Of a DNA stretch of 64,000 nt, positions 17,522 to 25,999 are shown piece after piece. How positions within the stretch are numbered: position 1 is the first letter of the stretch; every line of letters begins with the position of its first letter. The notes under the pieces were generated by a model. It worked only from the letters and a program-made list of their open reading frames with translations, was not told where the DNA came from and did not search any database. Source of the DNA: Pseudomonas fragi (GTDB lineage Bacteria > Pseudomonadota > Gammaproteobacteria > Pseudomonadales > Pseudomonadaceae); the NCBI RefSeq assembly GCF_025426255.1, contig NZ_CP104861.1, positions 4,759,001 to 4,823,000 on the forward strand, in the 5' to 3' direction. The position numbers and the translations under genes are program-made.

Positions 17522-17537
17522 AGCAAGGCGCGTGCCA
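17522..17537 (-). promoter_or_regulatory. Consensus sigma-54 promoter of braCDEFG
   Basis: Read on the minus strand, TGGCACGCGCCTTGCT matches the RpoN consensus TGGCACGN4TTGCW at every defined position. It is correctly oriented about 57 bases upstream of braC; the predicted start near 17511 leaves a 45-base leader with the AGGAG site. No comparable sigma-70 promoter was evident. Confidence 0.75.
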
Positions 17538-17599
17538 TTGGTTTTTTATTCTTAAAAAAGCCGCTGTGTTGTTGTTATATCGACTGTTTCGGGCCCATT

Positions 17600-17760
17600 T
17601 TCATTGGGCGTGCAACCGTCTAAACCGAGGAAGGTGAAACCATTGTTTATTTGCTGGCGCCACCCATCGCAACAAACGTTGCAACCGGGTTGCCCTGCAC
17701 TGTGCAACCGCCCTGTAACCCCGTGCGTCACCGAACTGCACACTCTCGGTGCGTAACTGC
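17600..17760. promoter_or_regulatory. Upstream activator region of braC: GCAAC/GTTGC repeats and an NtrC-like site
   Basis: Between braC and amaA. Overlapping inverted repeats read GCAAC-N4-GTTGC (17669-17682) and GCAAC-N3-GTTGC (17681-17693). TGCAACCG occurs three times (17611, 17680, 17703). At 17738-17752 GCAC-N7-GTGC fits the NtrC consensus. All lie 75-220 bases upstream of the sigma-54 promoter, where enhancer-binding proteins act. Nothing coding is visible in 17466-17828. Confidence 0.5.
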
Positions 17761-17828
17761 TACAGGCCGCACCATTAGAGGCTAGTCGCTACACGAAGAA
17801 ACGCGGTGCCATCCAGAAAAAAACCCCG

Positions 17829-19112
17829 TCAGATCACAATTCTTAAACATTGTCCGGCGTGATACAGCGAAAAACCGGCTTCGTATAAACAGCTGCGTAG
17901 CCCCGTGCCAGACAGTGGTCGCATTGGCGCAAAAGGAATCGGCAAAGCCTTGGCATCGCCACTGCACAAGTAGTCGGCAAACGCTTTGCCCACCACACTG
18001 CCAGTAGTCACGCCCCGACCGTTGTACCCGGTAACTGCCACCAAACCGGGTGCTGGCTCGAACAAACGCATCAAGTGATCAGGGGTAAATGCGATACAAC
18101 CGGTCCAGGTGCATTCCCACTCCACGCCCTTGAGGTACGGGAAGTAGTGCTGTTGCACACGGTCGGCCCAGGCTTTGAGAAACCAGGCAGGCTTTTGATT
18201 GCCATTGCCCAGGCTGCCCAGCAATAAGCGGCCCTCGGCATCGCGGCGGATGCTGCTCAACACCTGCCGGGTGTCCCATGAGCCCTGACCGCCGGGCAAG
18301 ATCCGGGCGGCAGTGGCGTCAGTCAGCGGCTTGGAGGCAACCTGGTAGTAGTAACCGGGGAAAAAGTTGCGGCGTAAGTCAGTCCATTCGCCTTCGGTGT
18401 AGGCATTGGACGCCAGCACCACCTGTTCGGCATTCACCGCACCCAGTGCGGTTTGTACCGACCAGCGCTGGCCCTGGCGCTCAAGCCCGGTTACGGGCGA
18501 GTGATCAAACAAGCGCCCGCCCAGATCACCGGCAGCCTTGGCCAAGCCCGAGGTGTAGGCCATCGGGTTGAGGGTTCCCGCGCGACGGTCAAGCAAGGCA
18601 GCGGCAATTTTGGTGGTGCCGGTGGCGGCTTCGCACGCAGCACCGGTGAGTAATTCCACAGGCGCCCCGCGGCGCTTCCATTGCTGCTCGCGGCTGCGCA
18701 GATCGGCTTCGCCCTTGGCGTTATGGGCCATGTGCAGTGTGCCTTCGCGGCGCAACTGGCAGTCGATGCGGTATTTATCGATCAGGCTGAATACCAGCGC
18801 GGGCGCGGCACCGAGCATGCGATTGAGCTGGCTACCGACCGCTTCCCCGAAACCGGCTTCAATATCATCCGGCGCGATCCACATCCCGGCGTTAACCAGT
18901 CCTACGTTACGACCCGAACCGCCATGCCCGGTGCGATGCGCTTCGAGCACACATACACTTTTGCCCTGCTCAAGCAAATGGATGGCGGCTGACAGGCCGG
19001 TAATTCCGGCACCAATCACACAGACATCAACGCTGAGTTCACCCTTGAAAGTGGGCGCCTGAGGGCGTTGTGGGGTGAGGTTTTCCCATAGACATTGTTC
19101 TTGTAGAGGCAT
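17829..19112 (-). CDS. amaA: FAD-dependent L-pipecolate oxidase AmaA
   Basis: A 427-residue DAO-family flavoprotein. The FAD Rossmann motif VIGAGITGLSAAIHL lies near 32-46, followed by the GRNVGLVNAGMW segment, and the C-terminal DAO motif is VTGYNGRGVTTG. The family includes P. putida AmaA, which oxidises L-pipecolate to piperideine-6-carboxylate with electrons passed to the respiratory chain. ATG 19112 is preferred (GGAG nine bases upstream); the longer reading from 19169 runs into a palindromic repeat. The downstream partner of this chemistry, amaB, is the next gene upstream on the same strand, supporting the assignment. A broader glycine/D-amino-acid oxidase role cannot be excluded. Confidence 0.8.
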   Translation of the reverse strand: MPLQEQCLWENLTPQRPQAPTFKGELSVDVCVIGAGITGLSAAIHLLEQGKSVCVLEAHRTGHGGSGRNVGLVNAGMWIAPDDIEAGFGEAVGSQLNRMLGAAPALVFSLIDKYRIDCQLRREGTLHMAHNAKGEADLRSREQQWKRRGAPVELLTGAACEAATGTTKIAAALLDRRAGTLNPMAYTSGLAKAAGDLGGRLFDHSPVTGLERQGQRWSVQTALGAVNAEQVVLASNAYTEGEWTDLRRNFFPGYYYQVASKPLTDATAARILPGGQGSWDTRQVLSSIRRDAEGRLLLGSLGNGNQKPAWFLKAWADRVQQHYFPYLKGVEWECTWTGCIAFTPDHLMRLFEPAPGLVAVTGYNGRGVTTGSVVGKAFADYLCSGDAKALPIPFAPMRPLSGTGLRSCLYEAGFSLYHAGQCLRIVI

Positions 19113-19153
19113 TGCCAAGCTCCAGAAATGAAACCCAACCAAACGCAAATCAC

Positions 19154-19258
19154 CTGTAGCCGCGGCCAAAGGCTGCGATGGGTTGCGCAGCGACCCTGGC
19201 TTTCATGAATGAAAGAAGGTCCTGCGGCCCTTATCGCAGCCTTCGGCAGCGGCTACAG
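19154..19258. repeat. Palindromic repeat, TGTAGCCGC family, in the amaB-amaA spacer
   Basis: Arms CTGTAGCCGCGGCCAAAGG and CCTTCGGCAGCGGCTACAG flank an inner TTTCATGAATGAAA palindrome. It occupies nearly all of the 163-base spacer between amaB and amaA. Confidence 0.85.
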
Positions 19259-19275
19259 GGGTGTACTCCTCTCAC

Positions 19276-20766
19276 TCAATCGAAGGTAATCCCCTGCGCC
19301 AACGGCAACTCCAGCGAGTAGTTCACGGTGTTGGTCTGGCGGCGCATATAACCGCGCCACGCATCAGAGCCCGACTCGCGGCCGCCGCCGGTTTCTTTCT
19401 CACCACCAAATGCGCCGCCAATTTCCGCGCCGCTGGGCCCGATATTGACGTTGGCGATCCCGCAGTCACTGCCGGTAGCGGACATAAATTGCTCAGCCTC
19501 GCGCACGTCGGTCGTGAAAATGCACGACGACAGGCCTTGGGGCACGGCGTTGTTCAGGCGCAGCGCCTCGGCAAAGTCGCTGTAACCGACCACGTACAGG
19601 ATCGGAGCGAAGGTTTCATCGCACACTACATCGCTCTGCTCGGGCATTTCCACAATCGCCGGGGCCACGTAGTAAGCGCCAGGGTACTGGCCAGCCAATT
19701 GACGTTCCCCCCCAAACACCCGGCCGCCTTCGCTCAGGGCTTGCTCCAGCGCATCCTGCATGTTTTCAAAGCTGTGCTTGTCGATCAGCGGCCCCACCAA
19801 ATTACCTTCCAGCGGATGACCGATACGCACTTTGGAATAGGCGGCCTTGAGCCGGGTGACAATTTCTTCCTTGACCGACTCATGGGCGATCAGACGGCGC
19901 AGGCTGGTGCAACGCTGACCGGCAGTGCCGACGGCGCTGAACAGAATGGCGCGCACGGCCATGTCCAGATCGGCACTCGGGGCAAGGATCATTGCGTTGT
20001 TGCCGCCCAGTTCCAGAATGCTGCGGGCAAAGCGGGCGGCGATTTTTGGCGCCACTTCACGGCCCATGCGGGTGCTGCCGGTGGCACTGATCAGCGCGAC
20101 ACGCGGGTCTTCAACCAGTGCTTCACCGGCCTCACGGCCACCGATAATCACTTGGGCCAGGTACTTGGGTGCGTCGCTGAATGAGTTCAGGACCCGGTCA
20201 AACAGCGCTTGGCAGGCCAGCGCGGTGAGCGGGGTTTTCTCGGACGGCTTCCAGATCACAGAGTTGCCGCATACCAGCGCCAACGTGGTGTTCCACGCCC
20301 AGACCGCCACCGGGAAATTGAATGCGCTGATCACCCCTATCACGCCCAGCGGGTGCCAGGTCTCACGCATATGGTGGCCCGGACGCTCCGAAGCGATGGT
20401 CAAGCCATAGAGCTGGCGCGACAGGCCGACGGCAAAGTCGCAGATGTCGATCATTTCCTGCACTTCGCCCAAGCCTTCCTGGGTGATCTTGCCCGCTTCC
20501 CACGACACCAGCTCGCCCAGATCGGCCTTGTACTCACGCAGCAAATCGCCGAACTGGCGCACCAGCTCCCCACGGCGCGGGGCTGGCACTTTGCGCCAGG
20601 CCTCGAATGCGTGCTCGGCGCGGGTCACGTGTTGTTCGGTTTCGGCGGCACCTTCCCAGTGCACGGCGCCAATCTGGCTGCCATCAATCGGCGTGTATAC
20701 CGGCTGATTACCCTGCTGATACAGCGCGGGATTCACACCAAGACGATCCAGTAATGCAGCAACCAT
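19276..20766 (-). CDS. amaB: Aminoadipate-semialdehyde / piperideine-6-carboxylate dehydrogenase AmaB
   Basis: A 496-residue ALDH7 (antiquitin-type) enzyme that oxidises 2-aminoadipate 6-semialdehyde, in equilibrium with piperideine-6-carboxylate, to 2-aminoadipate using NAD. Catalytic Cys286 lies in TAGQRCTSLRR, general base Glu252 in LELGGNNA, and SAFNFP is at 147-152. The antiquitin hallmark GPSGAEIGGAFGGEKETGGGRESGSD is followed by MRRQTNTVNYS near the C-terminus. ATG 20766 is chosen because AAGGAG stands eight bases upstream; the GTG at 20775 would abut the site. A LysR gene lies divergently 156 bases away. Confidence 0.9.
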   Translation of the reverse strand: MVAALLDRLGVNPALYQQGNQPVYTPIDGSQIGAVHWEGAAETEQHVTRAEHAFEAWRKVPAPRRGELVRQFGDLLREYKADLGELVSWEAGKITQEGLGEVQEMIDICDFAVGLSRQLYGLTIASERPGHHMRETWHPLGVIGVISAFNFPVAVWAWNTTLALVCGNSVIWKPSEKTPLTALACQALFDRVLNSFSDAPKYLAQVIIGGREAGEALVEDPRVALISATGSTRMGREVAPKIAARFARSILELGGNNAMILAPSADLDMAVRAILFSAVGTAGQRCTSLRRLIAHESVKEEIVTRLKAAYSKVRIGHPLEGNLVGPLIDKHSFENMQDALEQALSEGGRVFGGERQLAGQYPGAYYVAPAIVEMPEQSDVVCDETFAPILYVVGYSDFAEALRLNNAVPQGLSSCIFTTDVREAEQFMSATGSDCGIANVNIGPSGAEIGGAFGGEKETGGGRESGSDAWRGYMRRQTNTVNYSLELPLAQGITFD

Positions 20767-20922
20767 TGGGGGCACTCCTTGAACTTGAGAAAGATAATTC
20801 GCAGGCCGTTAGTTGTAGCTGGCTCCCATGACGGCAACAAACGACCTTTAAGCGAGATATCATTCCGAAAATTCATGCTGCGCTGGTAACGTTGCCTGAC
20901 AACAAGAATCAAGGCCCTTTTT

Positions 20923-21819
20923 ATGCTCAACAAGCGCCATCTCCCCTCGATCACGGCGTTGCAGTGTTTTGAAGCAGTGACCCGTCACCTGAGCTTCACC
21001 CGCGCCGCCGAAGAGCTGAACCTGACCCAGAGTGCCGTCAGCAAACAGGTCGCGCAGCTCGAAGAGTTGCTGCAACACTTGCTGTTTCGCCGTGTGCGCC
21101 GCCGCCTTCAGCTCACACCCGCCGGCGATCTGTATCTGGTAGAAGTCCGAAAAATCCTGACCCAGGTCGAGATGTCGACCCACACCCTGCGCTCCTATGG
21201 CGGTGAAACAGAAGTATTGCGGGTCTCGACCCCATCAACCTTCGGTGCCCGCTGGCTGGTGCCGCGCCTCAAGGGCTGGGGGATTCGCCATCCGCAGATC
21301 CATCTGGACCTGTGCAACGAGCAACAAGGCGACGATCTGCTGCAAGGGCGCAGCGATCTAGCGTTTTATTTCGGCCAGGGTTCACGACCGGGCAGTGAGT
21401 GTCTGAAGCTGTTTGGCGAGGAACTGGTGGCCGTGTGTGCACCCGCAAGCCTGCCGCGCACGCCAATGACGGACCCAACCCAACTGACGGATCTGGTGCT
21501 GTTGCAAAACGCTTCGCGGCCACAGGCCTGGCACGAGTGGTTCGAGGATCAGGGGTATTGCACCGACCACAGCTATCACGGGCCACGCTTTGATACCTTC
21601 TATATGTGCATCCGTGCCGCGCAGGAGGGATGTGGCGTGGCGCTGCTACCCAAATTCCTGGTGGAAGAAGAATTGGCCGACGGCAAACTGGTGATCGCCT
21701 GGCAACACCTGATGCCGAGTCGCGACTCGTATTACCTGGCGTATCCTGAACATTCGGCAGGCGTGCCCAAGGTGCGCGCGTTTGTGAGCTGGATGATGGA
21801 GCAACTGAATGACCAGTGA
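20923..21819 (+). CDS. LysR-family regulator divergent from amaB (GcvA-like)
   Basis: A 298-residue LysR-type regulator. The winged helix-turn-helix at about 8-66 includes LSFTRAAEELNLTQSAVSKQVAQLE, and the type 2 periplasmic-binding-like effector domain spans about 95-295. The overall pattern resembles the GcvA subgroup. It is divergent from amaB, the standard arrangement for a LysR protein controlling the opposite gene with a catabolic intermediate as co-inducer, so pipecolate or aminoadipate are inferred candidates. ATG 20923 has a modest AAGG upstream. Confidence 0.88.
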   Translation: MLNKRHLPSITALQCFEAVTRHLSFTRAAEELNLTQSAVSKQVAQLEELLQHLLFRRVRRRLQLTPAGDLYLVEVRKILTQVEMSTHTLRSYGGETEVLRVSTPSTFGARWLVPRLKGWGIRHPQIHLDLCNEQQGDDLLQGRSDLAFYFGQGSRPGSECLKLFGEELVAVCAPASLPRTPMTDPTQLTDLVLLQNASRPQAWHEWFEDQGYCTDHSYHGPRFDTFYMCIRAAQEGCGVALLPKFLVEEELADGKLVIAWQHLMPSRDSYYLAYPEHSAGVPKVRAFVSWMMEQLNDQ

Positions 21820-22043
21820 GCCTCTATATACTCGGTTGCAGGTCAAGTGAGGTACGCAAATCTTCGTAGCAGCCGGACGTAGCCTCGCACTGCTCGTCAA
21901 CTGCTACAGGGTTTTGCTCGTCTCGTTGCTTCAAATATAAAAACCGCTGGCAAAAGCGCCTGCGGATATGCGCCACTAGCGCCATTCATTGAAAAAGCTG
22001 AACACCGTGGTAATAAGGCACGGGCAGCATGGAGATTGCCGCT

Positions 22044-23258
22044 ATGAGCGAGAGTGTATTTGCCGATCGCATCGTGCAGAACCTGCTCGACACCGACTTC
22101 TACAAATTGACCATGATGCAGGCGGTGCTGCACAACTACCCCAACGTTGAAGTCGAGTGGGAATTCCGCTGCCGCAACAGCGAGGATTTACGCCCCTATC
22201 TCAACGAGATTCGCCACCAGATCGAACGCCTGGGCGAGTTGAGCATGACTCAGGACCAGTTGGGGTTTCTGGAGCGAATCACGTTTATGAAGCCCGACTT
22301 CATACGCTTCCTGGGCCTGTTTCGCTTCAATATGCGCTACGTTCACACCGCTATCGAAAACGGCGAGCTGGTTATCCGCCTGCGTGGGCCGTGGCTGCAT
22401 GTGATTTTGTTTGAAGTGCCAATGCTGGCGATTGTCAGCGAAGTACGTAACCGCTCGCGTTATGCAGACACGGTGCTGTCCCAGGCCCGCGAGCAGCTGT
22501 ATCGCAAATTCGACTGGTTGCAGGCCAACGCCAGCACCGAAGAATTGTCCGAGTTGCAGGTCGCCGACTTCGGTACTCGCCGACGGTTTTCGTATCGCGT
22601 GCAGGAAGAAGTGGTCAGCGTACTCAAACACGACTTCCCCGGGCGCTTTGTCGGCACCAGCAACGTCAATCTGTCCCGCGAGCTGGACATGAAACCGCTG
22701 GGCACCATGGCCCACGAGTGGATCATGGCGCACCAACAACTGGGGCCGCGACTGATCGACAGCCAGAGTGCAGCGCTCGACTGCTGGGTGCGGGAATATC
22801 GCGGTTTACTGGGGATAGCCTTGACGGACTGCATCACCACCGATGCCTTCCTGAAAGATTTTGATCTGTACTTTGCCAAGCTGTTCGACGGTTTGCGCCA
22901 CGACTCGGGCGATCCCGTAGTGTGGGCTGAAAAATGCATTGCCCATTACCACAAGCTGGGCATTGATCCGATGAGCAAAACTCTGGTGTTCTCCGACAGC
23001 CTGACCCTGCCCCGGGCGCTGGAAATTTTCCGCGCACTGCGCGGCAGGATCAATGTCAGCTTCGGCATCGGCACCAACCTGACCTGCGACATTCCGGGGG
23101 TTGAGCCGATGAGCATCGTGCTTAAAATGACCGCCTGTAATGGCTCGCCAGTGGCCAAGATTTCCGATGAACCGGGCAAGACCCATTGCTCCGACCCAAA
23201 CTTCGCCGCCTACTTGCGCCACGTTTTCCAAGTTCCTGAACAGTCTTCCAAGGAGTGA
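22044..23258 (+). CDS. pncB: Nicotinate phosphoribosyltransferase PncB
   Basis: A 404-residue enzyme of the Preiss-Handler NAD salvage pathway, joining nicotinate to PRPP with ATP hydrolysis. The family's conserved N-terminus, LLDTDFYKLTMMQAVL, lies near 13-28. Further motifs are the phosphorylated-His region GTMAHEWIMAHQ, RHDSGDPVVWAEK and the C-terminal GIGTNLTCD. ATG 22044 has GGAG nine bases upstream and is preferred over ATG 22029. nadE follows three bases after the stop, giving a two-gene NAD salvage operon. Confidence 0.95.
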   Translation: MSESVFADRIVQNLLDTDFYKLTMMQAVLHNYPNVEVEWEFRCRNSEDLRPYLNEIRHQIERLGELSMTQDQLGFLERITFMKPDFIRFLGLFRFNMRYVHTAIENGELVIRLRGPWLHVILFEVPMLAIVSEVRNRSRYADTVLSQAREQLYRKFDWLQANASTEELSELQVADFGTRRRFSYRVQEEVVSVLKHDFPGRFVGTSNVNLSRELDMKPLGTMAHEWIMAHQQLGPRLIDSQSAALDCWVREYRGLLGIALTDCITTDAFLKDFDLYFAKLFDGLRHDSGDPVVWAEKCIAHYHKLGIDPMSKTLVFSDSLTLPRALEIFRALRGRINVSFGIGTNLTCDIPGVEPMSIVLKMTACNGSPVAKISDEPGKTHCSDPNFAAYLRHVFQVPEQSSKE

Positions 23259-23261
23259 ATC

Positions 23262-24089
23262 ATGCAGGCCATACAGCGTCAGATTGCTGAAGACCTCAAG
23301 GTCCAGCCGCCGTTTAAAGACATCGCCGCCCTTGAGGCCGAGGTCGCCCGACGCATCACTTTTATACAGTGCTGCCTGCACAACGCCAGGCTCAAGACCC
23401 TGGTACTGGGTATCAGCGGCGGGGTCGACTCACTGACCGCAGGCTTGATGGCACAGCGCGCGGTCGAGCAGTTGCGCGAGCAGACCGGCGATCAGGCGTA
23501 CCGCTTTATTGCCGTGCGCTTGCCGTACGGCGTGCAGCACGACGAAGTCGACGCCACGGCGGCAGTCGACTTTATCAACCCGGATGAGCGTCAAACCGTA
23601 AACATCGGCCCGGCCGTCAAGGCCCTGGCCGCTGAAGTAAGCGCCTTTGACGGCAAGCCGCCAGCCACCGTGGATTTTGTGCTGGGCAACACCAAGGCGC
23701 GGATGCGCATGGTGGCGCAATACACCATCGCCGGCGCGACTGGCGGGCTGGTGATCGGCACCGACCACGCGGCCGAAGCGGTGATGGGCTTCTTCACCAA
23801 GTTCGGTGACGGTTCCTGTGACCTGGCGCCGCTCAGCGGGCTGGTAAAAAATCAGGTGCGGGCAATTGCGCGGCACTTTGGTGCCCCGGAATCACTGGTA
23901 GAGAAAGTCCCTACTGCCGACCTTGAAGACCTGGAGCCGGGCAAACCTGATGAAGCATCCCACGGCGTAACCTATGCCGAGATTGATGCCTTCCTGCATG
24001 GCGAACCGGTGAGCGACGAAGCGTTCAACATCATCCGCAGCACGTACGAAAAAACCCACCACAAGCGTGAGATGCCGTTCGCGCCTTGA
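23262..24089 (+). CDS. nadE: Ammonia-dependent NAD synthetase NadE
   Basis: A 275-residue amidotransferase-independent NAD synthase that converts deamido-NAD to NAD using ammonia and ATP. The PP-loop GISGGVDS (about 48-55) binds pyrophosphate, and GTDHAAEAVMGFFTKFGDG is the deamido-NAD/ATP site. The 275-residue length fits the short NH3-dependent form with no glutaminase domain. It is coupled to pncB by a three-base gap. A REP pair follows. Confidence 0.96.
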   Translation: MQAIQRQIAEDLKVQPPFKDIAALEAEVARRITFIQCCLHNARLKTLVLGISGGVDSLTAGLMAQRAVEQLREQTGDQAYRFIAVRLPYGVQHDEVDATAAVDFINPDERQTVNIGPAVKALAAEVSAFDGKPPATVDFVLGNTKARMRMVAQYTIAGATGGLVIGTDHAAEAVMGFFTKFGDGSCDLAPLSGLVKNQVRAIARHFGAPESLVEKVPTADLEDLEPGKPDEASHGVTYAEIDAFLHGEPVSDEAFNIIRSTYEKTHHKREMPFAP

Positions 24090-24094
24090 TCATT

Positions 24095-24180
24095 GTGGGA
24101 GCGGGCTTGCTCGCGATGCAGGCGCCGCGATTTGTCAGGCAAATCGAGGTGGTGCTATCGCGAGCAAGCCCGCTCCTACA
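24095..24180. repeat. REP-type palindrome pair (GTGGGAGCGGGCTTGCTCGC)
   Basis: Inverted GTGGGAGCGGGCTTGCTCGCGA copies with an internal GATTTGTCAGGCAAATC palindrome, starting five bases after nadE. The right arm has CTCCTACA in place of CTCCCACA. Confidence 0.88.
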
Positions 24181-24297
24181 GTGGTTTCATCATAGGCAAT
24201 ACGAAAAAACGGAATGAACCCCGCGTTTTTTTTCGCTTGTCGCCCCCTCTTGCACAGGCTTTGATAGACGTCTATTTCGTCGCCAGAGCCCTGCCCC

Positions 24298-25320
24298 ATG
24301 TCTTCTTTCGATGGTTTGTTCTCCCTTGTCGATTCTTTGCTCGGTCAACCGGCATCCACCTGGTTGCGCAAGCATGTCGAGGTGCCTGAAGGGCTGCTGC
24401 GTTTCAGTTGGCATGAGCAGGCGCTGCACCGGGCATGGCTCGCCGAGGCATTGAACCTGTGCCTGCTGCACAAGCTGGTGGAGGCCGTACCGGATGGTCG
24501 ACGCTATGTGCAAGAACAGGCTCAACACGGGCGCAAGGTGGTGTTTGACCACGGCGCTATCCGCACGGTGGACTGGCCCGCAAACGGCGAGCTGCCCCGT
24601 GGCCGTCAGGCATTTTCCCGTTTGCTTGAGCCCTTGGGCTTTACCGATGTACGAACCTACCCCCTGACCAAACTGAACATGACTGGCTGGGGCTACAGAC
24701 AAATGGACCTGCCCGAGGACATTGCGCAGTTCTTTGTCTCGGAACTGCATCCGGGGCGTTTCAGCGAAGCCTTTCAACAAGCCGTCAGCCGTGTGGTCGG
24801 CTCCAGCCTCGACCCGCTACAAGCCGAGCACGAAAGCATCCTCAAACGCCTGAGCCTTACCCGCCATTGCAGCCTGAGCGAAGCCCAAACCCTGTTACCG
24901 GCGCTGTATCAGGCATTCGGCTGTCAACATGGCGTGGTACACGAAGCGGACTATCAGTGCCTGCTCAATGAAAGTGCCGAAATGGCCTGGATTGCCACCG
25001 AGGGCAACAGCTTCAACCACCTCACCGACCGGGTAGAGGATCTTGAAGCCTGCGTCGCGCAGCAACGTGACCTGCAGCGGCCAATGAAAGACAGTATCGA
25101 AGTCTCGGCCTCGGGCAGAGTCATGCAGACCGCGTATCGTGCCTGCACCGTCACCCGAGGCTTGATCGATAGCGCCGGGGTGTACCGCGAGCACACTGTG
25201 CCCGGGTCGTTTGTGGAGTTTATTCAGCGCAAGGTCGACCCCGAGACTGACCGCATTGATCTGAACTTCGACAGCAGCAACGCCCAAGGCATTTTCAAGA
25301 TGACCGACTCAAAAGCCTGA
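24298..25320 (+). CDS. DUF1338 family, HglS-like 2-oxoadipate dioxygenase/decarboxylase homologue (short form)
   Basis: A 340-residue DUF1338 protein. HglS of P. putida and YdcJ of E. coli are longer (about 450-465); HglS is an Fe(II) enzyme turning 2-oxoadipate into D-2-hydroxyglutarate in lysine catabolism. The active-site pattern is kept: FDHGAIRTV gives His85 and Arg89 (matching the HxxxR metal and substrate residues), FNHLTDR gives His241, and SFVEFIQR gives Glu307. The spacing between the last two ligands is close to that of HglS. It lies 3.5 kb from amaA/amaB, whose product aminoadipate is one transamination from 2-oxoadipate. Function is inferred, and the short form may act on a different 2-oxoacid. 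Confidence 0.75.
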   Translation: MSSFDGLFSLVDSLLGQPASTWLRKHVEVPEGLLRFSWHEQALHRAWLAEALNLCLLHKLVEAVPDGRRYVQEQAQHGRKVVFDHGAIRTVDWPANGELPRGRQAFSRLLEPLGFTDVRTYPLTKLNMTGWGYRQMDLPEDIAQFFVSELHPGRFSEAFQQAVSRVVGSSLDPLQAEHESILKRLSLTRHCSLSEAQTLLPALYQAFGCQHGVVHEADYQCLLNESAEMAWIATEGNSFNHLTDRVEDLEACVAQQRDLQRPMKDSIEVSASGRVMQTAYRACTVTRGLIDSAGVYREHTVPGSFVEFIQRKVDPETDRIDLNFDSSNAQGIFKMTDSKA

Positions 25321-25331
25321 CCCTGAATGCA

Positions 25332-25360
25332 AACAGCCCTGACACAAGGCCAGGGCTGTT
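25332..25360. terminator. Bidirectional terminator between the DUF1338 gene and azu
   Basis: AACAGCCCTG and CAGGGCTGTT form a ten-base stem with a nine-base loop, between the convergent stops at 25320 and 25377. The minus-strand reading continues TTTGCATTC, a weak U-tract. Confidence 0.7.
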
Positions 25361-25376
25361 GGTGGGCTGCGGGGTC

Positions 25377-25823
25377 TTATTTAAGAACCACGGCGCCTTT
25401 CATCATCGAGTTGTGGCCCGGGAAGGTGCAGAAGAATTCATACTCTTCGCCCGCCTTGAGTTTGGCCACGTCGAAAGTCACCGAGTCTTTCTCACCGGCG
25501 CCGATCACTTTGGTGTGGGCAATTACGCGCTCGTCACCGTCTTTGAGGTAGTTTTTATCCAGGCCAGCTGCAATACCGTCAGTCGAAATTGCCTGCATGT
25601 CTGCCTTTTTGCCCAGGACCCAGTTATGACCCATGACGTTTTTCGGCAGGCTGCCGGAGTGCGTCAGGTTCACAGTGAAGGTCTTGCAGGATTTGTCGAT
25701 GACGATCTCTTTGGTGTTGTAAGACATCTGGTCAGTCGAATCGACAGTCACAGCGCACTCAGCCGCCAACAAATGGCCGCTGGCCAAGGTCAAAAGGGAT
25801 ACCGCAACAACTTTGGCAAACAT
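25377..25823 (-). CDS. azu: Azurin, periplasmic blue copper protein
   Basis: A 148-residue precursor with a 20-residue signal peptide, giving a 128-residue mature protein (AECAVTVDS...), exactly the classical azurin length. The type 1 copper ligands are in place: mature His46 (precursor 66), Cys112 (132), His117 (137) and Met121 (141), the last three in FCTFPGHNSMMKG. The structural disulphide C3-C26 is present. Azurin carries electrons between cytochromes and enzymes of denitrification or oxidative-stress response. A candidate Anr site lies about 75 bases upstream. Confidence 0.97.
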   Translation of the reverse strand: MFAKVVAVSLLTLASGHLLAAECAVTVDSTDQMSYNTKEIVIDKSCKTFTVNLTHSGSLPKNVMGHNWVLGKKADMQAISTDGIAAGLDKNYLKDGDERVIAHTKVIGAGEKDSVTFDVAKLKAGEEYEFFCTFPGHNSMMKGAVVLK

Positions 25824-25894
25824 GGTGGATCTCCAAGGCAGGGTATGAAAAGCAAAATCTGTATACAGATTGCCTGAAAATTGTATCGATTCAT

Positions 25895-25908
25895 ATGATC
25901 TGGGTCAT
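25895..25908. promoter_or_regulatory. Candidate Anr/Dnr (FNR-type) box upstream of azu
   Basis: ATGATCTGGGTCAT, on the azu strand ATGACCCAGATCAT, approximates the FNR/Anr consensus TTGAT-N4-ATCAA with the outermost base changed in each half. It is 72 bases before the azu start. Azurin expression is known to respond to Anr in P. aeruginosa. Confidence 0.4.
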
Positions 25909-25999
25909 GGTCTATCGCTATGATCGAGACAATTGATCTGTAAAACGGACATAGCGCATATAACCTTAGGTCATCATTTTGATTTTTGGGGAATAAGTG

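Noticed and set aside
21865..21910. A degenerate CGTAGCAGC...CTGCTACAGG palindrome before pncB
   Set aside because: Only the outer ends pair; too decayed to call as a repeat or a terminator with confidence.
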